Source of the DNA: Dysidea avara
Taxonomy: Eukaryota > Porifera > Demospongiae > Dictyoceratida > Dysideidae
Assembly: GCF_963678975.1 (NCBI RefSeq)
Contig: NC_089275.1
Span: forward strand, 21,885,977-21,949,976
Reading direction: 5' to 3'
Length of the DNA stretch: 64,000 nucleotides
Shown: positions 49,391-61,090 of the stretch, piece after piece
How the letters are laid out: every line of letters starts with the position of its first letter
Numbering within the stretch: position 1 is the stretch's first letter
Position numbers and translations under genes: made by a program
The notes under the pieces: generated by a model
What the model was told of the DNA's origin: nothing
The model's database searches: none
What the model saw: only the letters and a program-made list of their open reading frames with translations

Positions 49391-49782
49391 ATAGCCAACA
49401 AACTTTCTTTATTCCTTTATTCTGCTATTCCATATTCTCGGCTTTTACTTTGATTCTACATCAATTAAATAAATGAACAAATTATATACAGGATGTATGA
49501 TACACATTTGTGAACAAATTTTGGAAAATCGACCATATGGGTGCATTTGACATGTAAAATATCAAAGAACACGGTTTACTGTGTAAATCTACTTGTTAAT
49601 AATTGTAAGCCATTCTCAATGCCTTAAATTACAAGAAATTCTTGAAATAATTTTTTAAACTGCACCCTCCTCTTAATAGTAATTCACTAAACATGAAAAT
49701 TCTAATTATTTTTTGTGTAAATAATGATTAATCTAAAGCAATGTACAACAATAGTATCAACAAAAGTATCAAAATCAAGATA

Positions 49783-51232
49783 TTACATATGCATGTTGCT
49801 AAGAAGAGGAATATTAGCATCTACAGACCACACTAATGCACTGTGTCCGCTTGGTAGGTGAGTGATAGTAGAGTAGGAGAACATGACAGAGGACACAATG
49901 AGCAAAAGTTTGGTGTAGGATAATAGGAATAGTGTAGAAAGTACTGGTATTGCCCTATGTGCTGTGAGTCTGTATTTTAGTGGAGTAACGACTTGCTATG
50001 ATGAGTGAGATAGCAATACAAATGAGATAAATAACATTTTAGCAGTCATCCATGCCATCATAGAAACACATCTTAATTCCTAAATCAAAATTGGCAAATG
50101 AAATGAAAGTAGTAAAGACATTATATTGGTCTTGAGGAAAGAGCATTGTTCTATAAACACTAGTGATGTTCATGTATAAAATGAACATGTTAATGGTTCC
50201 TATAGTTACTGTGAGGTTGAGAAGAAAAAGTAACACCACCAACATGAGACCCACTATTGCTATTGGTATGATGAACAACAGATAAATATTTGAACATTGT
50301 TGACACTTTGTTGATCCAAATACATTCAAGTTACTGAAACCTTGTTGAAATTGTCCACGCAATGTACCAGATCTTGTACACTTACACTGTGTATTGGGAT
50401 CTGATAGTTTTAAATGTGTTGAATATGGTAAATAATGGAAAGATGAACAATGTAGAGAAGTCTGATAAGAGTTGTCATTGTCTAAGCATAGACCCAACTA
50501 TGACGAGGTCATAATATAGTTTGATCATTAATGTCACTAGTAATTCCATAATTGTGAAGGGATGGGAAGCAGTCACATGTACCATTGATTTTAACAAAAC
50601 CTAATGGACATGGAATTTGATTAATATAATAAACATCCAGATGGATCTTACTGTTGACGTCGCTTCTTATAAACAGTTCACACCATCCTTCCTCAGGAAA
50701 TGCAATAGTGTACATCATCTTCACTGTACTTTTTGTGATGAATTTGTCACAACACAAGCAGAACTTGGAATGTTGTTGTTTACATAAAATACTTTAGCTG
50801 TTACAACATCAGCTCCTCCTAATAATTTATTAGGATTTAAAGACCATGGCAGGATCAATGTTTGGCCAGGATATAACATACCAAAGTTATCCTGGTGGCA
50901 GTCATAGTGTTTCTCAACACAAAGACAAAGTGTGTTATCTTTAGTACTACAAGGTAGGATACTACAACTCCATCACTTATGTACTGAATGTACTGCTTGC
51001 AATTGTTTACATAAAGAGGTTGAACATCTTTACTACCAAACACCGACTGTTCTAACCATGCACTTGCAATGGGTAACAGGTAAGTTATTACAGTATATGC
51101 AAATATTTTTGATTGTTCATTATTGTTTTTAAATAAGTAGTTATTGGGATTAATTTGATCATCGCATATTGACAAAAACAGAAAGGGTATAAGTGTATTG
51201 ATCTGCATGAGCAACAATGGCAAACTTTTCAT
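49783..51232 (-). pseudogene. Multi-pass membrane receptor-like pseudogene
   Basis: Read on the minus strand through at least four frame breaks: an N-terminal segment (from 51232), a Cys-rich extracellular part (HYDCHQDNFGMLYPGQTL in one frame; CPLGFVKINGTCDCFP in the next), CQQCSNIYLLFIIPIAIVGL and LLFLLNLTVTIGTINMFILY as membrane segments, ISFANFDLGIKMCFYDGMDD, then after another shift LSTLFLLSYTKLLLIVSSVM and VWSVDANIPL. I recognise this order from a large sponge/cnidarian family of unknown function. Some Cys of the extracellular domain are lost (GTLRGQFQQGF, where I recall C.GQCQQG). Stops and shifts rule out an intact protein from this copy. Confidence 0.7.
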
Positions 51233-51492
51233 ACTGATTTTGTATAATGTTTATAATGGTGTTGCTTGAGATCAACATGTAAAAAAATTCCTTTGAATGC
51301 TAGCCAAATATAAGCCTTGTATAATATAAAAAAATTATTTAAATTCAACATAGCTACTATATATTGCACTAAACAGTGCTTTTAATGCATTTATATTCTT
51401 CTGTTGGACTAACAAATCCATTCTACTATACATGGTTCTTTAACTTTTCCAGATTATATGAATGCATGTAACATTATAGTTGTACAGCTAAA

Positions 51493-51633
51493 CAGTGAAA
51501 CCTGTGTATTAAAGTCACCTTGGGACCAACCAAAAGTGCCGTGTCCAGGTAACTTTACATGGTAAGTGATACTTTGGAACCATTGCCAAGTATATACAGG
51601 TGTCCTTATTTTCAAGTTAAACAGGTCCCACTG
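51493..51633. mobile_element. pogo-like MITE
   Basis: CAGTGAAACCTGTGTATTAA is mirrored by TTAAACAGGTCCCACTG; TA follows at the right. 141 bp, no coding. Confidence 0.7.
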
Positions 51634-52617
51634 TACATGTGTACTTGGATAGGTAGCTAGCTATAGCTGGCTGATATAGGGTCATTTTTTTGTAGTAATA
51701 CTTTACTTAAGAGCATTGGAAAGCAAAGTAGTACAGAGGTCTTCAGAAGAAACTGAGAACACATACATGTAGGGACAGTACAGAGATAGCCACATGCAAT
51801 AATTTATGAAAAATATCATGAAACTATATAGTCACATTATTTAGGCTCTGGAAACATGAAACATTGTAATGCAACCTTTAAAGAAACCGTGAAGGATGGA
51901 TGCAAACAAAGACTGTTTTAACAGTACCCTTTGAAAAGAAAGTCAGAACAAGTAGATATAGCTACTTGTACACATCTTTCATTATATAAACTCTCAAGAG
52001 TCGATTAATATTAGAATGTAATCACTGCCACAACATTACTCACCATAAATATTTATCATCAATATAATCTTCTATATATATATTACTTACGTTCCATTAG
52101 GGTCACTTATCTATCTCGTCAACCACTGAAAGTATCAAAGCGGTTTTTGTGTCTCATAAAGCAGTCATCATCTAACTTCACCAAGTTTATTAAAAGACGT
52201 TTCTAGCTGCTGTCATTTGCCATCTTCAGCGTGTTGAATGCACGAGTGTAGAGCAAACTTGCTGGAAATTTTTGTGCAAACTACATGGTGAACCACAAGT
52301 AAACAACTAAGCCATTCAATTAAGCCTTTCAGTTACACTTTTTTCTATTACATGTCATGTGTGTGTTCTTTACTGCACATATATGCCATAGCTACCATTA
52401 TTCTCTCACTGGGTACCTGCTTACCTGTTTCAACATTGTTTTTTAAAGTGTTTTTGTACTTGCAATCAATGCAGCTTAATATACTTGACTGAGGAAGGTA
52501 TTGAGGTGATGACAAGGTAATATTGTTTTGTAGGCTAACATGAATTGCTTCAAGTGCTTTGGACCTTTTTTTGTTTTACCTTTAGTTAGCTAAATTAAGT
52601 AGTTGTAAAGTTACAAG

Positions 52618-52680
52618 GTGATGCAAAGGATGCAGCACATGTTGCTGTCAGACCATCAGTACTGGCCACTATATAAAGCT
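52618..52680 (-). repeat. Dispersed repeat (copy 3 of 4, see 18153)
   Basis: GATGCAGCACATGTTGCTGT, CAGACCATCAGTACTGGCCA; reverse complement of the 18153 core, truncated. Confidence 0.7.
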
Positions 52681-54279
52681 TTAAAAATTTAATAGTGTAA
52701 CTAATGGCATGTAAGGAATTCACAGGTATTAGTCCGGCACAACAATCTATCACCTTACCTGAATGTATAACATGTAAAACTCCTGCAGCATAGGACAGGT
52801 ACCAGTGCATGCTGTAGGGCACTGTATACTGATGCTACATGCTGACAAATTCATTCCTTTTTGTAGTCAGTAGGTTATAAATGTCATGTGGAATCTGAAA
52901 TGGTGCTAATACATGTACAACCTGTATGACAGTTACTACTAACACTGCATTATAGTTTGCATCTTTGTGGTAAACATGTGGAGGCTTAGCTTAGCTAAAC
53001 ACAGCTAAGTTATGAATCGTCAAAGTTGGTATATTGGATGTGTGTGGAATACTCCTTTACGCAAATCTGGTCACATATATATTAAATATCAACACATCTG
53101 GCATGTATTACTTCACTACACTGTACTACAAATGTTTGAATAAAAAGGACCTCAAGATCCAGTCAATCTTGAGATAGCTATATATTTTTGTCTTTGTTCT
53201 CCACTATTTAATTTAAAAATCGCTTTACAATCTGATCTACGGCCATGGCAACTATTAATTTTATTACAGTCCATGCATGTCTTCAAACAATGCATGATTG
53301 TTTTTGAAAAGACTTTCTTCCAAACCCATTACAACCTTAGCTTGTATACAACATTGATTTTCTATTTTGTCTGTATATTACACGTATGATTTTATAAAAT
53401 AGCATTGTCATCAGCTGGTTGTCATACCACATGCAAGAATAATTTTCATGCAGTGTACATGTATCATGTCATGATATTCACTACTTTGTTTTTAAGTGCA
53501 TGCCATGATGCATGCAACTATACTTTGCTCTAGCTTAATAGTTTCTTCCATTTCACCCGGCCTGACATGTATGCTTTATAACTGTCAACTTATAGATAAG
53601 ATATTTCATTACTTTGAGAAGGTTATATCATCAGTCTCAAAATTATCATCATCTACAGCAGCATATAGTTAATAGGATTCACACTGTCCAATTAGTCTAT
53701 TCTATTGATGATTTTCTGTTTCTCCTCATTTCCTGCATGTATTTTCGCTGCCACAGATATTTCCCTCTTTTCCCATTTTTGTGTCTAAATCTCAGGCTAA
53801 TATTGAACATGCACATGTAGGTTAGTTTTTTTTTCTTCTTCCAAAATTGCCACACTCGTACAGTATAGCTACCTCACAAAGTGCCAAGTAATGCATATAC
53901 TGGATTGTCAGATTCAGTGAGCCCTCCAACATTAACTACAAAATTTTACAAGCAAAAAGATTAACTGTGTCAAACACATGTTTTGAATGCCACTGTGCTT
54001 GTCAGTGGAGCTGCAATGACCATAGCTAGCTATACATCACTGCAGAAATGAACCCCACCCGTACTCCATTTTTGTAATTTTCTGGTGAGACACAGAAAAT
54101 CACCAAATAGTGCATGCCTTGATACACTATTAAGTGATGTACATGCATTTTACTGAAGTGTTTTTAGCTCCATAGGTAATGCATTCATTTTCTGGTCAAG
54201 CCTGGTAAGAAATGTTTACAAGTTGTTTTTGTGCTCAAGATTAATGTTTCATATTGCCAATATCATGTTCTTACTATCA
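52681..54279. other. No gene seen
   Basis: No recognised gene or large repeat. Confidence 0.5.
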
Positions 54280-54462
54280 CAGTGAAACCTAGCTGTCAAC
54301 TCTGGTCATGTTTGGGCAAAATTTCCTCACCTTAAACTTATTAAGTAGGCAGCTAAACGTTACACATGTATGTCCCATATTGTACACAAATGACACTTTT
54401 TGCAGAGTATACTGCAATGTCCCAGCTGACCTCATTACACGTGCAGTGAGCAGGTTTTACTG
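54280..54462. mobile_element. pogo-like MITE
   Basis: CAGTGAAACCTAGCTGTCAA is mirrored in part by AGCAGGTTTTACTG; an internal CAGCTGACCTC repeats the end motif. 183 bp. Confidence 0.65.
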
Positions 54463-55038
54463 TATTATAATGCACATGGGGATCACCCTAAATCCAATGC
54501 ATTTTCACAACTGTACTGTGTGTGTATACACACGCCATACATGTACTCAATTATAAATACTATACTCATCTGGTCTCAATTAAATTTTCAGCATTGCAGC
54601 TGACCTTACGTGCAGTCAAAAATGACAAGTATAATGTGTATAGCTCTAATGCAAGCATCATAATAGACTAGTGCTTAGTAAGACCATTGATGCAGATTTA
54701 AAGGGTAGGTATAGGTTTGTGGAGTACCATCAGTTGATAGATTTGATTCCTGTGGAGGGAATACAAGATGTGAAAGAGTGCATCTATAGAGATTGTATTA
54801 TCGTTCATATTTATAGTAGCAGTAGCTATAGTTCCATGCAAGTTTTAATGAAGACACCACTACAGCTAATAGATGAGGAAAAAAAGAATTTAAACCTTCA
54901 TCAATTAAATGTTGAGGGGAGGGGGTTCCAGGGTCTGTAGAAAAGCAAGAAACTGCATGACTCTTCATACACTAGCTAGGGACTATAGGGTGATAGTTGT
55001 AACCAAAAAGCTTTTATATACTGTTAAAAATGAAGAGT
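54463..55038. other. No confident gene; one uncharacterised frame
   Basis: An 89-codon plus-strand frame at 54671-54940 (contains GRYRFVEYHQLIDLIPVEGI) has a more protein-like composition than its neighbours but no domain I recognise and no splice context. It may be a remnant of a mobile element or gene. Confidence 0.3.
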
Positions 55039-55235
55039 AACCACCACTCTAAAGAGTTCCCAGTGTAGAGAGGATTTAACACCCCTGGAGAGTAACCAAC
55101 ACTAAAGAGAATAACCATTATACTCTGAAGAGTAAGTGACACCACCTTCAAAGCATGTGTTACTGCTTTAGAGTGATAGTTACTCTCCAGGGGAGTTAAA
55201 TCCTCCCTACACTGGGAACTCCTTAAGAGTTGGGT
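55039..55235. repeat. Inverted repeat, about 70-bp arms
   Basis: AGAGTTCCCAGTGTAGAGAG (55054) pairs with CTCCCTACACTGGGAACTCC (about 55203-55222), and inward CCCCTGGAGAGTAAC with GTTACTCTCCAGGGG. Extra GAAGAGTAA motifs lie in the loop. MITE-like foldback. Confidence 0.85.
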
Positions 55236-57040
55236 TGCAGTGTAGTTGTGACTGGAAGTTGTAAAAAATAGTGAGATTGGACTAGTTGTAAAGATCAGAC
55301 TAAAACAGCAACCTACACCACAGAATAGTATTAGGTCAGAGTATACGTATATGTACTGTAAATGTGTATGCATTTTAACTTAGTTTCAATTGTCTGTTTA
55401 TTACATAACTACTGATAATACCGCTAGTATTGATGAACTAAATTGTATTAAATTTGTGACTGTTCTATTTGAGGGTCTGGTATAATTTTAGAATATCTCG
55501 TCAATTTTGGCTATTTTTTCTAGAAAGTTACAGACACATGCAGACAGAACTCTAATTGCATGTAGAGTAATCAATGTTTCTAATTTATTAAAACACAACA
55601 CAAGTGTTACTCAGTCATTGTGAAAGAAACTGTTATAGCTACAACTGTTAGGCTTTTCCGATCCAAATTTGTCATCCCTTTTCTTCTCTGGCCACCATAG
55701 CAGCAATTGCAGAGTATTATACGTGTGACTGTGTGTATGACAAAGTATAGAGTGCCCTTATACACATGTAAGTGTCCAGTTGTATGTTAGAGTTGCATAG
55801 GTTGTATGTTGTATTAGAGTGGATTTATTATCAATAATTCTAGAGGCTTTGAATACATAATAGCCAGTATGATAGCTAACATTCAAAACATTGATGTATG
55901 TGCAGCTGCATATGTGACAAGGCTTATAAAACAAGGCATATTAGCACATAAAATTTGTTTACTTTTTTCAAACTATCATCTCATAACTTCTCATAACCAT
56001 TATGCTATAGCCATTTGCAAGATATTTCTATTCCAGCAATATGACCTATTGTGATGTGGTGTAGTTTGAGCCCATGCATGTGCCTGGTTTTCTCAATTCG
56101 TAGACTACTCCCCTGCATGCACAATTAAATAGCATGTACACAGTCCAAAAAACGTTTGTCCATAAATTACTTCATACACAAATCATTGTGTATGGCAGTA
56201 GCTAAAAAAATATTTCTAGCTTAAAGAGTGGTGGGAGTATAGGGCATGCAGTATCTGTTTATGTCAAGATTTTTTAAACAAGTATAGAGTTAGGGCTTAC
56301 ATGGTAACATGCCAGTGGAGGGGACAAACAGACTGATGGGAGTTCTCAACTTAACATGCTTAACTAGGGGATCTGCATGGGGGCATGCATGCTCTCCCAG
56401 GAAATTTGTTGCGACAACATTGAATCTGGAAGCAATTTGAGAGAAAAGGTGATCTGGAAGTAATAGCTATTTGGGAAACAGTGAACGCAAGGGTGCATAT
56501 ATAGCTATAGCTAACGTTTTGTTGGAAGAAATAACTTGGAGTCATAGGTGAAGTTATGATCTAGGTTCCAGCAATAGAAAAACACTGAAACTAAAAATAT
56601 GAATGATGTGGGAAAATGAAATCCCCATAAAATCCACCATCTGTTTATGTAATGCCATGCATGAATAGTAGGGATTTTCCTATTGAATTACTTGCCCACG
56701 GGGTAATTAACCTGCCCACAGGATTTGGCGTGCAGGCAATTCATGCAGTGACTAGAACTCACCTATTGACAACAAACCCTTAGTGCCATGTTTTAATAAG
56801 TTATTTAATGCCTCATGCATAAGACAGAAACAATTAACTTTCTGGGTTATCAAAGGTAAAATCTGTGATGCATGCACTATCCAAAAGCACATGCACATGT
56901 CATATAAGCCAGTATACTATGTGGAAATTTCCATGCATGCATGCATCCATGTATATGTTTTCAAGTGTACATTTTCACTCTATGGGCTGTAGCTACATAA
57001 CTATATGCTATATACATCAAAGCTATCACCCTCAGTCCTA
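55236..57040. other. No gene seen
   Basis: No recognised gene. A decayed TGACTGTTCTATTTGAG motif lies near 55458 and a GCATGCATGCATCCATG run near 56934. Confidence 0.5.
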
Positions 57041-57048
57041 CTTACTTT

Positions 57049-57369
57049 CCACCTTCAGGTCTGCTTTATCCGTCACAGGTCGTGCAGGGCGCAATGTCCA
57101 TCGTTTGTATGTACCTGCTGTGCGATTAAACTATGGCAAACGAAGTCTATATTATCGTGGCACAACTATATGGAACAGCCTGCCTACCTCAATCACCGAG
57201 ATGAACTCATTAAATAGCTTTAAGCTAGCTTATTTAAGTCATATTTAGTTAATTGTGTGTATATATGTACCTATATTGTTTTTGTATGCTTGTTCAGGGC
57301 ACAGCTGAAAAACAGCTTTTGCTGATGCTGTCTCCCTGTCTAAATAACATTAAAAAAAAAAAAAAAAAA
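57049..57369 (+). pseudogene. 5'-truncated LINE: C-terminus, 3' UTR hairpin and poly-A
   Basis: One frame reads NVHRLYVPAVRLNYGKRSLY, then RGTTIWNSLPTSITEMNSLN and a stop at 57246-57248. The 3' region has CAGCTGAAAAACAGCTTTTG (a small hairpin), TCTCCCTGTCTAAATAACAT and 18 A at 57352-57369. The same end is at 16541 in the opposite strand. The intact C-terminal frame and clean tail suggest a fairly recent insertion. Confidence 0.85.
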
Positions 57370-58010
57370 GCTATATGCTATATTATGCAGTCTACATGCA
57401 TGCTGAAAATTATGTAGCTGTATATAGAGCCTTGTTCTGAATACATCTATCTCTCATATATATACTGTATATCACGTCCCTGAACAGTGTGGTACTTCTC
57501 CTGCATATATGATGAAATTGGAAAAGTTAGCTTGTTGGCATGCATGGTATGGTGCCGGCATTGTTTAAGCCATGTCACCATCAGCCCAAAAGTTCTCAAT
57601 TGACTCAGAAGCATGCAGGTGACTGCAGACTTGCATACTTGATACTGTATAAATAACAGCTGAGCACCTAAGCTTATACACGCAAAGGTGTCTGCCGCCA
57701 AGTTGAATAGGCTCCATAACTTTGAAGATAAATGTGCTGAGACATCACTCTGCTGGTATAGGCAATTCTAATTGTTCACATGCCAACGCAGCCGCCAAAG
57801 TGTTTTGGTAGTTCAGCTATTATCAGTGCACTAGTTTTTTCAATAAATTCTTTCATAAAAATGCTCGCATACATTCATGTGTGCAATTATTATGCATGCA
57901 TGCTTGCCAATTAAGCTTAAAATACACTAGCTAGCTATACGGTACATCAACAATATACAGTGTAGTTACGCATTGACAGTACGAATATTCAATGTCCAGT
58001 TCAATGTGAG
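57370..58010. other. No gene seen; 3' flank of the EF-hand gene
   Basis: Contains the presumed 3' UTR of the minus-strand EF-hand gene. I do not see a canonical AATAAA on the minus strand close behind its stop. Confidence 0.5.
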
Positions 58011-58490
58011 TTAGATGCTGTCAGTTCCGTCATCTTCGTGTATCAATCTCTTGAAGTCTTCGTATGTCAGTGACCCGCTACCATCTTGATCGACTTCAGC
58101 TATCATCGTTTGCGCTTGCTCCTCTGTTATGTCTTTACCTAGCTCTCTACACAGCTGTCTCAGTTCTATCGCTGACACATAGCCGTCGCCATCCTTGTCG
58201 AATATACTAAACACGGTCTTCAGCTGCCTGTTCTCTTGTGAAACAGTCCGATTGAGGGTGTGTCTTGCTACGTAAGAAGCAAACTCCTCGAAATCAATAT
58301 CTCCTGTGTGGTTTGCATCCACAGCTCCAAGTATCTCCGCGGTTTCATTAGGGTTGGGATGAAACCCGAGTGATTGCAAGATACAGTTGATCTTCTCTCT
58401 CGTTATCTTACCGCTGCCATCGCGATCCATAAGCTCGAAAGTTTGGCGCAACAACGGCAAATTGTTGCTGATAAAAACGTGCGTTTCCAT
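58011..58490 (-). CDS. Calmodulin-like EF-hand protein, 159 aa, single exon
   Basis: Starts at an ATG (58488-58490) and runs to TAA (58011-58013) with no intron. Four EF-hands lie at residues about 11-41, 47-77, 88-118 and 124-153, in two pairs as in calmodulin. The loops are DRDGSGKITREK (22-33), DANHTGDIDFEE (58-69), DKDGDGYVSAIE (98-109) and DQDGSGSLTYED (134-145). Position 12 is the usual Glu in loops 2 and 3, Asp in loop 4 and Lys in loop 1, so loop 1 probably binds calcium poorly. The C-terminal LGKDITEEQAQTMIAEVDQD is strongly calmodulin-like. At 159 residues it is slightly longer than calmodulin (149) because of the N-terminus and tail. A cytosolic calcium sensor is likely; targets are unknown. 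GC content is higher than in the flanks. Confidence 0.95.
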   Translation of the reverse strand: METHVFISNNLPLLRQTFELMDRDGSGKITREKINCILQSLGFHPNPNETAEILGAVDANHTGDIDFEEFASYVARHTLNRTVSQENRQLKTVFSIFDKDGDGYVSAIELRQLCRELGKDITEEQAQTMIAEVDQDGSGSLTYEDFKRLIHEDDGTDSI

Positions 58491-58899
58491 CTCTACCTGT
58501 TGTCTGTAATGTTTAGTTTTCTGCTAAACAGAAAAAAAATTCGTCTTTTACTGTACCCCTGCAGGCAAATGTGTAAATTACCTTACGCAATTTCCTGTGC
58601 GAAGACAGCAAACTGAAAATACAATCCAAACCACAGAGATAAATACTGTATGATTGAACAAACAATCTAAGAGTTGGCAGTCAAAACAATTAATCGTTTA
58701 ACAAGTTCACATCCTTACAGGGCTGTGTACACTGACCACAGCTTTGTCATAGTCAGCAGTCTTACACCCCCAAACACAGCAAACAATGCATGGTGATGGA
58801 AATCAAATTTATTGAATAGCACAACAACAAACAAATCTTGTGTCTTCCATTTCCTACTGTGTCCTTAATCATTACCATAACAGCTGGATATTCACTCAC

Positions 58900-59597
58900 C
58901 AGTGTTGGACAGTTACTTTTTAAAGTAACTAGTTACATATTACTTGCAACTGAACTATATAGTAAGAAGAAAATATCCTGACTGCCTGGCAGACTCCTGT
59001 AAGTGTTAGAGCGTTAATCGGATGGCTGCAGGTTCGAGGCTGCCCAGGTCCAGTCATGGATTTTTTCTTCTTTCTCCTACTTTTCAAACATACTTAGTGA
59101 AGTTAATATAAACATCTTAGGCCTTTATAAGTCTGCCTTTACCAGGTACTTCAATCATAATAATAATAAAACTATTTAGTTACAGTTACATATTACCCAT
59201 AAAATAAAGTAACTATAATAATATTACATATTATATTACTTTGTGTCCACAGCCTTAGGCTGTCACATGTGAAACTACTACCTTATCACTGACATTATTG
59301 CATTGTTGGACAATGTGCAAATCTTGTAAGAAGCTGGTGAATAAGCTTCATTCAGTAGGCTTCATTACTTCATTGTGGCTAGGCGTCACTCAATGGATCA
59401 CTAACAAGATTAGTAACTTTGTTACTTGTAGTAAGTTCATTAATACTTGTAGTAAGTAACTATATTACTTAGGTAACGCATTACATTTGTAAGTAAAGTT
59501 ACTTGAGTTATACTACCTATTTTTATAGCGTATTTCATTATATTACTTAGTTACCACAAAAGTAATAATATTATGTAATGCATTACCCCCAACACTG
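58900..59597. mobile_element. hAT-like element (TAACGCGTTAC family), exact 8-bp TSD
   Basis: It starts CAGTGTTGGACAGTTAC and ends CCCCCAACACTG; TCACTCAC flanks both ends (58892-58899, 59598-59605). It aligns in reverse with 19337-22850 and preserves the site where the 3 kb element inserted there. It is itself interrupted by a SINE (58959-59169). No transposase. Confidence 0.92.
58959..59169 (+). mobile_element. tRNA-derived SINE
   Basis: An A-box-like TGGCAGACTCCTG (58987-58999) and a B-box GGTTCGAGGCT (59031-59041) are spaced as in a tRNA. They are followed by a unique body and an AATAATAATAAA tail. AACTAT is duplicated at the ends (58953-58958, 59170-59175). The interruption is clear by comparison with the host copy at 19-22 kb. 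The tRNA part cannot fold as a complete functional tRNA by eye. Confidence 0.8.
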
Positions 59598-59605
59598 TCA
59601 CTCAC

Positions 59606-61090
59606 TGTCTAGCAACCATGCAGATCATAAACAGAGTACAGAGCATGCCACCCAACTGTTATTACTTAAATCTGCATAATTCGATTGGCTAGTAACCCAG
59701 GACATTAAGAACTGTACCCCACTTAATTTCAGAGCATCATTACCTAGCCAGCCATGCACCGCATTGGAACATTAACGGGTAGATATTTACTATGTTGCTA
59801 AGGAAATACTATGCTTATTACTGCAGTTCCTGGCTCACACCAACATAGTGATGTGGGATACATATTGGAATATCATGATACTCACAGTCCCATACCAATA
59901 GTCCATAATATTATGGACTCTTGCTGACACATAGTGTAACAATATCTGAATTCACAGAAATATGAAGGTCTGGTTTAGTACTACAAATAATGTTATTAGT
60001 AGTGTAGTTAGATTGTTTGTCAGTTTCCTATATATTACACAATGGAATAAGTGCTAGCTCTGAAGAGTGAATTGAAATTTATGTGTCGTGAGTGTCCATG
60101 CACTTACGTGACTTGTTTGCATAAAAATGCACTGTACCGTCAAGAGCAAATAATATGTAACTCTTGGTATTGCATATAGCATGCACCATGACTTTAAAAC
60201 TGTCAGATACAGATACACCGTTTAGGAAAATTGCACAATATGCACTACACTCACAAAAATTCTAAGTGGATGTTTGTACAGTCATGTTCGTGTGCATGAG
60301 TTTCCACACAAACACAAAAGAAGGTTAGTAACCAATCATCAAACATCATGTGATCTAAAAACAGTTGAACACATTCAATCCGAACATCTATTCTAATGTG
60401 TGAACTGTTATGGATCTGGATCCACACATCATGTTCCCAGAACCCTATCAGCCATCCCAGCAATTGTGTGGCTTCCCTACAAACACTACATTACCCATCC
60501 TCTCATAGCTAATCTCCACATTCTACAGAATTTAATTCTGGTGTTCAGTTCTGGCATTAGCATTCTTGCAGGTCCCTAGTGGGGTAGGTACAACAAAACC
60601 AAATAACAGTTGGGTGCATTACTACACATGCCAATATCTCAGGGTTAATCATGACACATACTGAATTCCGGGAGACAATTTAAAGTACGAGCCCACGATG
60701 TATGCAGAGTTCAATGGTGAAGCAGTGAATGATTTGGATTCTACTATGCTTCCACTGGGCCCAACAAATTAGTCTACAAGACTTCATAACAACACAACCA
60801 AAATTTTCCAAGCAACTAAAAGTTGGCAACTAGGAAACCATTCACAACCATTAATTTTATTGCCTGTTTTTAATGCTCAAGTAAAAAGGGAATGCTTGTG
60901 ATTCTGTATGACCTCGCGACCCGTCGCAACCATGCACGAGTCAATCCGCCTACACAGCACCTCGTATATAACTAACCTCGTCTAAAATCGATGGGGACTC
61001 CAGCCTAATGACTTCAAAAAGATTGTTGTCATAAGAACTTCAAACCCACAATCGAACAATTTGTTGCAATATCTATTTGTCGCACACCAA
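59606..61090. other. No gene seen; presumed promoter region of the next gene
   Basis: No recognised gene. A GC-richer stretch at 60900-61000 with TATATAA near 60965 precedes the next start codon and could be its promoter (inference). Confidence 0.4.

Noticed and set aside
58975-59060. tRNA gene
   Set aside because: A- and B-box-like sequences are present, but it has a SINE body, an A-rich tail and target duplications and lacks a complete acceptor stem by eye.
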